35,735 nucleotides of DNA from a virus. Location of the stretch: IMG/VR virus record IMGVR_UViG_3300042691_027157, positions 1-35,735 of that record, one strand, 5' to 3'. This document shows, piece by piece, positions 16,541 to 23,450 of the stretch. The notes below the pieces were generated by a model that had not been told where the DNA came from, did no database searches, and saw only the letters and a list, made by a program, of their open reading frames with translations. Position numbers and translations under genes: made by a program. Position 1 is the first letter of the stretch; each line of letters begins with the position of its first letter.

Positions 16541-17036
16541 GAACAGATGCCGGGCTGACTCCTGCGGGCACGATGAAACGTTCCCGGCAGTGTTTGCACC
16601 GCCACCAGTCACCTTCCTGTACAAAGCCTTCAGTTTCGAAGTGATAAGGAACTTCATAGTGCGGCATCTCCCTCGTAGTGAAAGTTTTAAACTCTTCAGA
16701 GTTAGTCGGCTTTACTGACGGAACTTCCACGGCTGCGTTAGTGAATATGACTCCTGACCGTACCGCCTCCAGGTACTTTTCGAGGAAGTGCTGCGCCTTC
16801 TCAAGATCTTGCAAGCCGTTTTTCTTCTTCCAGCGCGTCACATATTTCGTGATCTGAGCTTGGAAATAGTCAAGGTCATTGGCAATCACATAGTCCCAAT
16901 GCTGAATGTTACTGCGGTAGTGCGAGCCTGCGACTTGTTTACTGTTGGCGGTGTTATTCAACGTTCTCTCCTGCATTGCTCTTTCACGTTCATTGGGGGG
17001 TGCGAACACAGAGGGGTGATACTCATTCGCTGCCAT
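16482..17036 (-). CDS. DUF3310 protein with C-terminal zinc ribbon
   Basis: A 184-residue protein. Residues about 30-95 carry the DUF3310 signature: KQVAGSHYRSNIQHWDYV, the segment LDYFQAQITKYVTRWKKKNG and DLEKAQHFLEKYL. This phage family has sometimes been labelled a nucleotide-kinase-like protein, without firm biochemistry. The C-terminal part has DWWRCKHCRERF and a further Cys, a probable zinc ribbon not present in all members. The ATG at 17036 has AGAGG about 7 bases upstream; an internal ATG at residue 21 is possible. It overlaps the end of the HD-nucleotidase gene by 14 bases and lies downstream of the thymidylate-synthase-like gene, in keeping with a nucleotide-metabolism role. Confidence 0.7.
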   Translation of the reverse strand: MAANEYHPSVFAPPNERERAMQERTLNNTANSKQVAGSHYRSNIQHWDYVIANDLDYFQAQITKYVTRWKKKNGLQDLEKAQHFLEKYLEAVRSGVIFTNAAVEVPSVKPTNSEEFKTFTTREMPHYEVPYHFETEGFVQEGDWWRCKHCRERFIVPAGVSPASVHGCSAGDPTGRGYVDQAKD

Positions 17037-17511
17037 TAGATACCTCTCGTAGAAGTTTCACTGCTGATGCCGTTGGTGCTTTGGTACTGAGTGCATGGTA
17101 TAACACTCCGCACATATGACGCAAGTGTTGATTACCTAGGTCTCGCTGATACAAGCAGAACCTATAGAGTTCGAATCCATCGGCCCACTTAAGGATTTCT
17201 TTGTCTTTCTTCGAAAGAGGGATACCGCTAATTTCAAGCTCATCCTCTACCACAGCTTCCAACTTTTCTAGAAGGTTGTTAAGATCTTTCCATCTCCACT
17301 TGGCGGGGGCGGGAACATCTCCCAGTATCCCCTCGGCCACGTCGTGCAGAAGAGCTTTGGCGACCAAATCCAAAGTCAAACACTCTTCCGCGATCTTGTA
17401 CACGGTGACCGCCACCCCCCACGAATGATCGGCTACCGTTTGCTCCCCGATGATGGCCATGGCGTGACATCGTTTCACTCGTCCATATTGCCACACTTGA
17501 TCATACTGCAT
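17023..17511 (-). CDS. HD-domain 5'-deoxynucleotidase (YfbR-like)
   Basis: A 162-residue enzyme expected to remove phosphate from deoxynucleoside 5'-monophosphates in the cytoplasm. The residues of the YfbR family are in place: Arg11, His29 (VADHSWGV), His56-Asp57 (LLHDVAEG), Glu60, Asp65 (GDVPAPAKW) and Asp111 (KWADGFELY). ATG 17511 is chosen because AGGAGAG lies 6 bases upstream; the longer frame from 17586 would run far into the ThyA-like gene. The relative DatZ of Z-genome phages is a dATP triphosphohydrolase, so triphosphatase activity is also possible. Next to a dUMP-modifying enzyme the most economical role is draining dTMP or another normal nucleotide so that the modified one is used. 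Confidence 0.8.
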   Translation of the reverse strand: MQYDQVWQYGRVKRCHAMAIIGEQTVADHSWGVAVTVYKIAEECLTLDLVAKALLHDVAEGILGDVPAPAKWRWKDLNNLLEKLEAVVEDELEISGIPLSKKDKEILKWADGFELYRFCLYQRDLGNQHLRHMCGVLYHALSTKAPTASAVKLLREVSNGSE

Positions 17512-18475
17512 TGTTTTCTCTCCTAAGAATCCACTCAGTGCATGCGCGCTTCCAATCTTCTGCTTTGCACTCCTGTAGCTCTGCAAGACCGTTAGATGTT
17601 TTGGTTTTTCTAGCCTCCCACGCCGTCATAATCGGCACAGCCACTTCACGGAAGAAAGGGTCGCCGTACCCGCTCTTGTTCAGAGGACTGCTCATGAACT
17701 CTGCAAGATCTTCGAACCATTGTCCAAGAGTTACGCGAATCAACGGGTAGGGTTCAACTCCGGCGGTGTACGGGTTTTCCCACCACTCTATCGGGGGCGT
17801 GTACATTTCTCGGTTGGGAATGTTGTCGTAGATGTGCAGGTTGTTTGTGAACTGAAAATACCTGCCACACAGCATGTTCAATCCTCTGGCGATCACTTCT
17901 TGCAGCATGCTGAAATGTACGACATTGCTCCCGCATGCGCCCCAGATAAGATCATTGCTGCGGTTGCACACCGTCATGTCTAGCGCTCCGTTAACGACAC
18001 GGAAATAGACGTGAGTGTTACATGGAAGGTCTTTGCTTGCCACCAAAGAGTCTTCGGACGGGTCCCACATCCCGATGACGGCTCGCCTGGAGTGCGGGTC
18101 CCTCTCGAGTATGTTGCAAACATCCATGATTTGGTCTACGCGAAAATGCCTGCGCCAGCGATGCCCGTAGGCTCCGTGCAGACTAAAGCCGTCATCGCTG
18201 TAGTCTTTGAATTTCTTGTTGAAATACGCCGGCCACGCCACGTCGTTTTGGCCGTTCAGCATCCACAACGCCTCCATCAAATGGAAGAACGGGTTAGCGT
18301 CGCGGGCAGGCCAGAACAGTACCCGCTCTTCTGGTTGGCGGTACTCCAGCAGTACCGGACTGGCGATTGTCATGACGGGACCGTTCCTAGATGGCTCCGT
18401 ACGCGCCCACGTAGGAAACGCTGAAAGTGCTTCAGACAAGACGTTGTTCACGTTTCTACCGCAGAAGTGAATCAT
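17501..18475 (-). CDS. ThyA-family dUMP (hydroxy)methylase
   Basis: A 324-residue member of the thymidylate synthase superfamily. The aligned active site is complete: Glu68 (MEALWMLNG), Arg130-Arg131 (PHSRRAV), nucleophile Cys152 (LPCNTHV), Arg172-Ser173 and Asp175, Asn184 for uracil recognition, and the His and Tyr of LHIYDN. Asn rather than Asp at 184 points to dUMP, not dCMP. The sequence is far from host ThyA (for example GACGSN in place of LPFN, with one inserted residue). Similar phage enzymes make 5-hydroxymethyl-dUMP. The neighbours (5-hmdU-kinase helical-domain protein, glycosyltransferase, HD nucleotidase) favour hydroxymethylation over ordinary dTMP synthesis. ATG 18475 has GGAGAG upstream. 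Confidence 0.8.
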   Translation of the reverse strand: MIHFCGRNVNNVLSEALSAFPTWARTEPSRNGPVMTIASPVLLEYRQPEERVLFWPARDANPFFHLMEALWMLNGQNDVAWPAYFNKKFKDYSDDGFSLHGAYGHRWRRHFRVDQIMDVCNILERDPHSRRAVIGMWDPSEDSLVASKDLPCNTHVYFRVVNGALDMTVCNRSNDLIWGACGSNVVHFSMLQEVIARGLNMLCGRYFQFTNNLHIYDNIPNREMYTPPIEWWENPYTAGVEPYPLIRVTLGQWFEDLAEFMSSPLNKSGYGDPFFREVAVPIMTAWEARKTKTSNGLAELQECKAEDWKRACTEWILRRENNAV

Positions 18476-18487
18476 ACTGCTCTCCAG

Positions 18488-19303
18488 TTAGTATCGTTGA
18501 CGAGGGGTGCCTTCCCCGAGCTTTACCCGCATATATTTGTCGTACTCGCACAAGCAGTTCTGAATGTCTTGGTTGCAGAGTTCAGAGATAACTTCTGTCG
18601 CCAATCCGCGAGCCACGTGAAAGTTCTCCATAAACTCTTTGTCAGACAGCTTGTACGGCGAGGGTTTGCCGAGCAGTCGTGCTAGTCCACGACGGCTTCC
18701 CGGCCCAGGCACCACAAAGGTATACCAGTCTTCGGTCAAATGCCACGGAGAATTTGTGGTGTTCTTAGCGTCCGCAACTATCTGTCCTGCGATAAAACTT
18801 CCCACCCCGTCGAACGCGCGTAGCGCCCCGTACAGTGCGCGTAAGGGGGTAGGCCATGGCCCCTGCGCGCAACGCGTTGCAATGGGGTCTAAAACGGTCC
18901 TAGCCACATAGACTGGCTTGCTTACGGCGTGCCCATTGGTACCTACTATGTACGCGCTAGACCAACTCTTGAGCCCCTTCAAAGTGCGCTGTTGAATGAC
19001 GTTAACGAACCAATCCGGGCGCCACTCGTATGGGAAGTCTAGCACGTTCAGCGTCTCTGGCCAGTTAACTAGGCGGGCGATGGTCATCGCAAGAATGAAG
19101 TTAGGATGACTGGGGTGGGACCAATTCTTGCGAATCCACTGAGTCACTTTGTCATCTTCACGACGTACGTTGCAGAACCGATACGAATTCAAGATTGGAT
19201 CGTCTGTCCACGGTCGAGGCAGACCAGCATTTTTCTCCAGTCGAACGATTTCACGTTCGTTAATCCAGTGTTGAAACAGATTTTCACGCTCTTGCTGATT
19301 CAT
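18488..19303 (-). CDS. DNA base hypermodification protein, 5-hmdU DNA kinase helical-domain type
   Basis: A 271-residue protein. The N-terminal part matches the helical domain found in 5-hydroxymethyl-dU DNA kinases and related alpha-glutamyl/putrescinyl-thymine pyrophosphorylases: an ER..VRLEKNAG start, then PWTDDPILNSYRFCNVRRED, DKVTQWIRKNW and a later GSFIAGQIVAD helix. Comparative genomics by Iyer and co-workers placed these in a DNA-glycosylase-like superfamily that works on modified pyrimidines in DNA. No P-loop kinase domain is fused. The acting chemistry is therefore unknown; base flipping with transfer onto an activated 5-substituent is an inference. It overlaps the glycosyltransferase by 20 bases and precedes the ThyA-like gene by 12. 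ATG 19303 is preferred to GTG 19306. Confidence 0.8.
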   Translation of the reverse strand: MNQQERENLFQHWINEREIVRLEKNAGLPRPWTDDPILNSYRFCNVRREDDKVTQWIRKNWSHPSHPNFILAMTIARLVNWPETLNVLDFPYEWRPDWFVNVIQQRTLKGLKSWSSAYIVGTNGHAVSKPVYVARTVLDPIATRCAQGPWPTPLRALYGALRAFDGVGSFIAGQIVADAKNTTNSPWHLTEDWYTFVVPGPGSRRGLARLLGKPSPYKLSDKEFMENFHVARGLATEVISELCNQDIQNCLCEYDKYMRVKLGEGTPRQRY

Positions 19304-20432
19304 CACACACTCCTAACAAAGTTTTGATGGTGTCTAGTCTGTCGTGCTGTTTCACATACTCTTCATTGTTCTGTTGAATCTCTGTGAACACGGGCTCTTC
19401 AAAGTTCAAAATCGTATCAACTAGAGTTTTCTCCTGCACCGGCACGTAATTCACCCACGCTTTCATTCCAGTTCCCTCTACGAAGGAATGCTTGCAGAGG
19501 GGGACTGCACCTTTCAGCATGGCTTCTATGACGATTCTGTTTATCTGGCCTCCAGTGCTTTTCTCAGACATGTCTACAAGAAATTTACTGTCTTCCAAAC
19601 AGAAATCTCTTTGGGTTTTAGACATGGAAGGATTCCAAACCATACCGGACGCCAGTGCGGTCTCCCAGATGGGAACACCGTCAGAGTTTTTGAACTTGTC
19701 GGGGCACTTGTCTTTACTCGCCATGTACCTGCGCGCGATACCGTCTCCCCCTAACACGATTCGCCACCCCCGCGCCAATCGGGGAACTTGTCTAACGAGT
19801 TCTTCAGCTTTTTTCCACGGCTTGAATGTTTGAATCATACAAATCTGATCTAGCTTGTCAGACCAAGGGACTATGTTTTTCGTGGAAAGATCGTGTCCGC
19901 TAGACACGATCACTTTGGGGTAGTCTGGCGGTATGCTGTCGTAACTGATTTGCTGTACGCACGCCCACAAATCAATGTGGGGAGCTATCTCACGCGCCCA
20001 GGGGTGTCGTTTGAACATGTGATCGTCTCTAACGAACGCCACCTGTTTAGAGGTCAAATAGTCAAACATCTGCTTGATGTACTGAGGATGTTTCTCATAC
20101 GTGCTGTTGTTCAACCCGTACAGTGCGCCCCATACGACTAGATCTGCCGAGTTGCACTCGTCAATGAACTCGCCCACACTGTATGAATTTTCCAGATCTA
20201 TGACGTGAGCCCCTTTCCAGCCTTTGACTGGATGCACCCACATGTCTGTCGCTTCGCTGTACGTATAGTTCTCATCTGGGGCGGGACGTTGCTTTTGCGA
20301 ATTGAATGTGGGGCTCAGGTAGAAGAACGTAACATCTACACCGAGTTCTTTGGCAGCAGCAACGAGGTTTTCTGAACTCGTTATGATTCCACCGAGGTCT
20401 ATGCCTTTCGGCACTACGTAAATCATTTTCAC
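19284..20432 (-). CDS. GT-B glycosyltransferase, probably acting on modified DNA bases
   Basis: A 382-residue protein with the two-domain layout of nucleotide-sugar glycosyltransferases. Residues 1-30 show the glycine-rich acceptor-side loop (DLGGIITSSENLVAAAKELG), the middle contains a strand-turn VLGGDGIARRYM, and the donor-binding end has STGGQINRIVIEAMLKGAVPL, the usual Glu-containing motif of GT4-like enzymes. There is no membrane segment. GTG 20432 has GGAGAG 7 bases upstream, while ATG 20426 is too far from it. The two following genes concern modified thymidine, so the substrate is probably hydroxymethyl-uracil or a derivative in DNA. Capsular or LPS sugar transfer cannot be excluded. 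Confidence 0.7.
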   Translation of the reverse strand: MKMIYVVPKGIDLGGIITSSENLVAAAKELGVDVTFFYLSPTFNSQKQRPAPDENYTYSEATDMWVHPVKGWKGAHVIDLENSYSVGEFIDECNSADLVVWGALYGLNNSTYEKHPQYIKQMFDYLTSKQVAFVRDDHMFKRHPWAREIAPHIDLWACVQQISYDSIPPDYPKVIVSSGHDLSTKNIVPWSDKLDQICMIQTFKPWKKAEELVRQVPRLARGWRIVLGGDGIARRYMASKDKCPDKFKNSDGVPIWETALASGMVWNPSMSKTQRDFCLEDSKFLVDMSEKSTGGQINRIVIEAMLKGAVPLCKHSFVEGTGMKAWVNYVPVQEKTLVDTILNFEEPVFTEIQQNNEEYVKQHDRLDTIKTLLGVCDESARA

Positions 20433-20450
20433 GATTTAACTCTCCAATGG

Positions 20451-20474
20451 ATCTCAGCCCCGTAGGGCTGAGAT
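20451..20474. promoter_or_regulatory. Perfect 10-bp hairpin in the leader of the glycosyltransferase gene
   Basis: ATCTCAGCCC (20451-20460), loop CGTA, GGGCTGAGAT (20465-20474). It lies between the Lys/Ala-rich gene and the glycosyltransferase ribosome site on the minus strand. No T run follows on the minus strand, so it is not a standard terminator. It could be a processing site, a translational control element or a Rho-assisted attenuator. Confidence 0.6.
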
Positions 20475-20490
20475 TTGTAGGAAGAAAAGA

Positions 20491-20952
20491 TTACTCGGCA
20501 GCCGCTTCTGCCACAGCTTCTTTTTCCTTCTTCACAACAGAAACACCTTCAATTTCGATGAACTTACGGAGCACCATGGTGCGGAGGTTGTCCCCGGCAA
20601 TCTTGTACTCTTTGGTTTCACCTTTGACGGTGGCGGTGACAGACTTGCCCAGAACTTCAGAGGTGTTCTCCGCTTCATACACCGCCTTCAGCATGGCTTC
20701 GCGCTTGCTACCGGCACGAAGATTCGCCGCTTCGGCAGAAGCCAGAAGCTTCGTGATTTTCTTGTTGGCGTAAGAATCGGTGCGGGAAACCGTCTCATCA
20801 GACGGGGCCTTCTTCTCGCGCACCTTTTTCTCCGGCGCGCTACCGTCTGCGTTCACAGGGGCGGCGGGCTTCGCGGCACCCTTGCGCACCTTTTTCTCCG
20901 GCTTCACTTCTTGGGATTGCGGTTCTGCGACAACAGCTTCTTGGTCAGACAT
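20491..20952 (-). CDS. Lys/Ala-rich basic protein, first gene of the modification operon
   Basis: A 153-residue protein starting at ATG 20952 with AAGGAGAG upstream. The first 60 residues are low-complexity, with two copies of a PEKKVR(K/E) unit separated by Ala/Pro segments, much like histone-type tails. Residues about 60-140 form a folded domain with DSYANKKITKLLASAEAANLRAGSKR and VTATVKGETKEYKIAG. The C-terminus returns to Lys/Glu/Ala repeats. It may bind DNA or act as a nucleoid-like protein; no family is recognised. Promoter-proximal position suggests high expression, and the strong hairpin after it separates it from the glycosyltransferase. Confidence 0.6.
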   Translation of the reverse strand: MSDQEAVVAEPQSQEVKPEKKVRKGAAKPAAPVNADGSAPEKKVREKKAPSDETVSRTDSYANKKITKLLASAEAANLRAGSKREAMLKAVYEAENTSEVLGKSVTATVKGETKEYKIAGDNLRTMVLRKFIEIEGVSVVKKEKEAVAEAAAE

Positions 20953-21005
20953 GATTCTCTCCTTGAATTGAGGGTTAGGTTATAGAGCAACTCTCCACAG
21001 TTGAA

Positions 21006-21033
21006 AGTATACACCACTCCAGTGGAAACGCAA
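21006..21033 (-). promoter_or_regulatory. Promoter of the hypermodification operon
   Basis: On the minus strand TTGCGT (21033-21028) and TATACT (21011-21006) are separated by exactly 16 bases, 54 bases before the start of the Lys/Ala-rich gene. The spacer contains the palindrome CCACTGGAGTGG, a possible operator. The same -35 type and spacing occur in the divergent control region at 31.1-31.3 kb. Confidence 0.65.
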
Positions 21034-21039
21034 GTGTGA

Positions 21040-21210
21040 CTACTCGATTTTTTGCACGGCGATACAGGTGTAGCTGGCGTTTCCGGATTTAACGCGAACA
21101 CCACCCTTTCGTTCACACTTTTCTATCTCTTTGGACTCTAGGTACACGGCAGTTCCGAAGAGTCCTATTCCCAGAGCAAGAATCCCTATGACTACAAGCC
21201 AATCTTTCAT
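21040..21210 (-). CDS. 56-residue single-span membrane protein
   Basis: A short gene whose ATG overlaps the helicase stop (ATGA), indicating translational coupling. Residues 4-23 form one membrane helix (WLVVIGILALGIGLFGTAVY), followed by a charged segment and two cysteines (KCERKGG and YTCIAV) that could form a disulphide if the tail faces the periplasm. Codons and the coupled start support it despite its size. Small proteins of this design are common in phages and none of their roles is settled. Confidence 0.7.
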   Translation of the reverse strand: MKDWLVVIGILALGIGLFGTAVYLESKEIEKCERKGGVRVKSGNASYTCIAVQKIE

Positions 21211-22601
21211 GCTTTTAACGCCTCCGATAGAGCACGTTGTGTGCGATCTTTACCAAGCAACATCTTGGCTACCTTCACGTCCATGGTGCGTTCCGCTAGG
21301 ATCCTATGGACAATGACAAAGTTATTCTGCTGTCCTTGTCGCCAGATTCGTGCAATAACCTGGTCATAGAGTTCGAGGTCCCAAGTGATACCAAACATGA
21401 TGATATGGTGGCAGGCTCCTTGTAGTCCGTCGATACCGTGCCCCATACTTGCTGGATGTCCGTATAGTACGGGAATGTTCCCACTAGAGAAATTCTGAAC
21501 CGCGTCCACCACGGACTTGCCGGACATTCCCGTAAGATTAGGGGCGGGTAAGACTTTGCTGAGTCTGTCGTAATCATGCTTGTACTCATATGTGATGAGT
21601 ACAGGCTGGCCAGATAACTCCTCCACCAAATCAAGGACGGCTCGTATCTTCTCATCGTGGAATACCTCGTACGCGGGGGGAATCGTGTACATCGCACCGT
21701 TGGCAATCTGCCGGCACTTACCCCCGGCCACCGCAGCGTTCGCGGCAATGTAGGGGTCATCGCCAAGCATCACAAGAAAATCATCTTCCATCTTCTTGTA
21801 GATTGCACGTGCACTCTCTGGCAAGCGCACCATCACATCTTGTGTGATCAGCTCTGGCATGTTCAGGTAGTCTTCTGCCCGCATGCGCAGCGTTTTGCCC
21901 TTAATGCGCTCGACAATCTGTTCAAACGCCCCCGGCCGTGGGATCCAATTGAACCCTGCTAAATCTTCCTCGAAGAATTCTCGCTTGAAATGTGTTATGA
22001 ATCTACCGAGCGAAGTGCCGAGGTCTACGATGAACAACTGCCCGAACAAGTCCAACAATCCGTTGGGGGCGGGGGTGCCTGTAAGAATCCAACGCCGTTT
22101 GAATTTCGCAAGCGCAGGTTTGATGCTTTTGAATCGTTCTGTGTTCGTGTGCTTGAACTTGGTGGACTCATCCACGCACAGCACATCGGCGTTAATGTTG
22201 AGCCACCTGTTCTGATCTTTGTCAAACAGCCACTTCACAGCATCTACGTTGATGATGTAAATGTCGGCGTCGACCAGCGTGGCCTCCTCTTTGTCGCGCC
22301 CATGTACGATCACGTAACGCAGGTGCTGGAACTCTGCCCACTTTTTGATTTCATTAGGCCACGTGACGTAACACGGGCGCAGCGGAGCAATGACAAGCAT
22401 GCGCTTGACTAGCCCCGCTTTCTTGAGTAGTGAGAACGCCGCCAGTGTTACGCTAGTCTTACCCAGCCCTGGGTCTAGGAGCAGACCCACCCCCGGCTCC
22501 TGCAGCATCATCTGTATCGCGCGTTTCTGATAATCCTTCGGACTCCAAGAAGGTTTGGAGGAGTTGGATTCCAAGACTTGGGGTGTCGACGACGAAGACA
22601 T
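21207..22601 (-). CDS. SNF2/DEAD-like DNA helicase
   Basis: A 464-residue superfamily 2 ATPase. Walker A is DPGLGKTSV (about residues 43-51), the DExH-type box is VDESTKFK, motif III is LTGTPAPNG, and motif VI lies in QVIARIWRQGQ, with the Q-rich end typical of SNF2 proteins. The short length means only the two RecA-like domains are present. It starts at ATG 22601 with AAAGGAGAG upstream, and its first 48 codons lie inside the VRR-NUC gene in another frame. In phages this protein is found beside VRR-NUC nucleases and PolA, so fork remodelling, recombination or initiation are likely roles. It is coupled to the small membrane protein downstream. Confidence 0.85.
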   Translation of the reverse strand: MSSSSTPQVLESNSSKPSWSPKDYQKRAIQMMLQEPGVGLLLDPGLGKTSVTLAAFSLLKKAGLVKRMLVIAPLRPCYVTWPNEIKKWAEFQHLRYVIVHGRDKEEATLVDADIYIINVDAVKWLFDKDQNRWLNINADVLCVDESTKFKHTNTERFKSIKPALAKFKRRWILTGTPAPNGLLDLFGQLFIVDLGTSLGRFITHFKREFFEEDLAGFNWIPRPGAFEQIVERIKGKTLRMRAEDYLNMPELITQDVMVRLPESARAIYKKMEDDFLVMLGDDPYIAANAAVAGGKCRQIANGAMYTIPPAYEVFHDEKIRAVLDLVEELSGQPVLITYEYKHDYDRLSKVLPAPNLTGMSGKSVVDAVQNFSSGNIPVLYGHPASMGHGIDGLQGACHHIIMFGITWDLELYDQVIARIWRQGQQNNFVIVHRILAERTMDVKVAKMLLGKDRTQRALSEALKA

Positions 22602-22827
22602 TCTGCCTTCTCTCCTTTAATTGACGATGTCGGTATGTCTGAAGTGGGTGGGGCACCTTCCCAGGTGCTTTGAACTCGACCCACACAACGGCTCCCTTCG
22701 GGGTTACGAAGATAGCGTCTGGCCACCCTGCTTCTCCACGTGGGGTAAACCTGAGTGCAAGTATGCCGTGGTCTTTGGCCCACCGCAACACAGGATTCTG
22801 AACGTGCGTTATCTCTAGTACCGACAT
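22459..22827 (-). CDS. VRR-NUC domain nuclease
   Basis: A 122-residue stand-alone VRR-NUC (PD-(D/E)XK superfamily) protein. The motif set is clear: RFTPRGEAGWPDAIFV with the active-site Asp, VWVEFKAPGK with the Glu-x-Lys pair, and a later Gln (LQTYRHRQL) followed by a hydrophobic strand NVFVVD. Related phage proteins cut branched DNA such as Holliday junctions. ATG 22827 is preferred because it sits at a GGTGGT site and overlaps the upstream gene by 13 bases. The last 40 or so residues are in a frame that also encodes the start of the helicase. Confidence 0.8.
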   Translation of the reverse strand: MSVLEITHVQNPVLRWAKDHGILALRFTPRGEAGWPDAIFVTPKGAVVWVEFKAPGKVPHPLQTYRHRQLKERRQNVFVVDTPSLGIQLLQTFLESEGLSETRDTDDAAGAGGGSAPRPRAG

Positions 22828-23450
22828 AGACCACCCTTCTTTTTGGAGTAGGCGCACCATGCGCAGTGTTTTCCAGGATTGGGCTCGAACGTTTTGTCTT
22901 GCGCCATCACCGCCACCCTGCTCTCATAGTACTCTTTGAGAGACGGCACTTGATCGCGTATCGTGGTTCTGCTTACAGGCATGAGCTGAGGCTGGTCTAG
23001 ATAAATGGCGCCCGACAAAGCTTGCTCCGCTTTCGGGTACAGAATCAAACTTGCCAGTGAGTACAGCATCAGTTGATCATAGTGTGAGTCGTAGAATTTA
23101 CCAGTTTTGAAATCCCACACTTCCACATGGTTGTCACGATCCACCAGTACGTCGATCACTACGGTGGACCAGTACCCCTCTTTCTCACACGGCTCCCACT
23201 TGTCGTTGAAATACAGGGCGCGCTCCGCGTAAGTCTTGGGAGTTTTCAAGCTACTGATGAAGTCGGCGTGGTGTATCGTCTCCGGCAGCACCTGAATCTC
23301 ATTTTTGATAAACGCCTCGCCAATGGCGTGAGTGTCTGTGCCCCTCTGCGCGGCCTTACCGGGCGGATCTGGAATACGAAGATTGTACCGGAAGTTATAC
23401 GACGCAGGGCATTTCTCGTACTTACTGAGTTTGGAGTACGACCAGTTCAT
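22815..23450 (-). CDS. PD-(D/E)XK exonuclease, Cas4/RecB-like with Fe-S cysteines
   Basis: A 211-residue nuclease. The start (WSYSKLSKYEKCPASYNFRY) contains the first cysteine, and the end (HCAWCAYSKKKGGLC) supplies three more, as in Cas4/AddB-type proteins that hold a 4Fe-4S cluster. The nuclease centre is formed by the His near GTDTHAIGEAF, the Asp of VVIDVLVD and EVWDFKTGK. Such phage enzymes process DNA ends during recombination or host DNA breakdown. The start overlaps the polymerase stop by 4 bases and the end overlaps VRR-NUC, so all are made from one message. Confidence 0.85.
   Translation of the reverse strand: MNWSYSKLSKYEKCPASYNFRYNLRIPDPPGKAAQRGTDTHAIGEAFIKNEIQVLPETIHHADFISSLKTPKTYAERALYFNDKWEPCEKEGYWSTVVIDVLVDRDNHVEVWDFKTGKFYDSHYDQLMLYSLASLILYPKAEQALSGAIYLDQPQLMPVSRTTIRDQVPSLKEYYESRVAVMAQDKTFEPNPGKHCAWCAYSKKKGGLCRY

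Noticed and set aside
17023-17511. HD enzyme as evidence for a 2-aminoadenine (Z) genome
   Set aside because: DatZ is in the same superfamily, but no PurZ-like adenylosuccinate synthetase homologue is in the window and the neighbours point to thymidine chemistry.
17501-18475. dCMP hydroxymethylase (T4 gp42 type)
   Set aside because: The base-reading position is Asn184, as in dUMP enzymes, not Asp.
20904-21116. 70-codon minus-strand frame
   Set aside because: It covers the promoter and leader of the modification operon and has no ribosome site or recognisable sequence.
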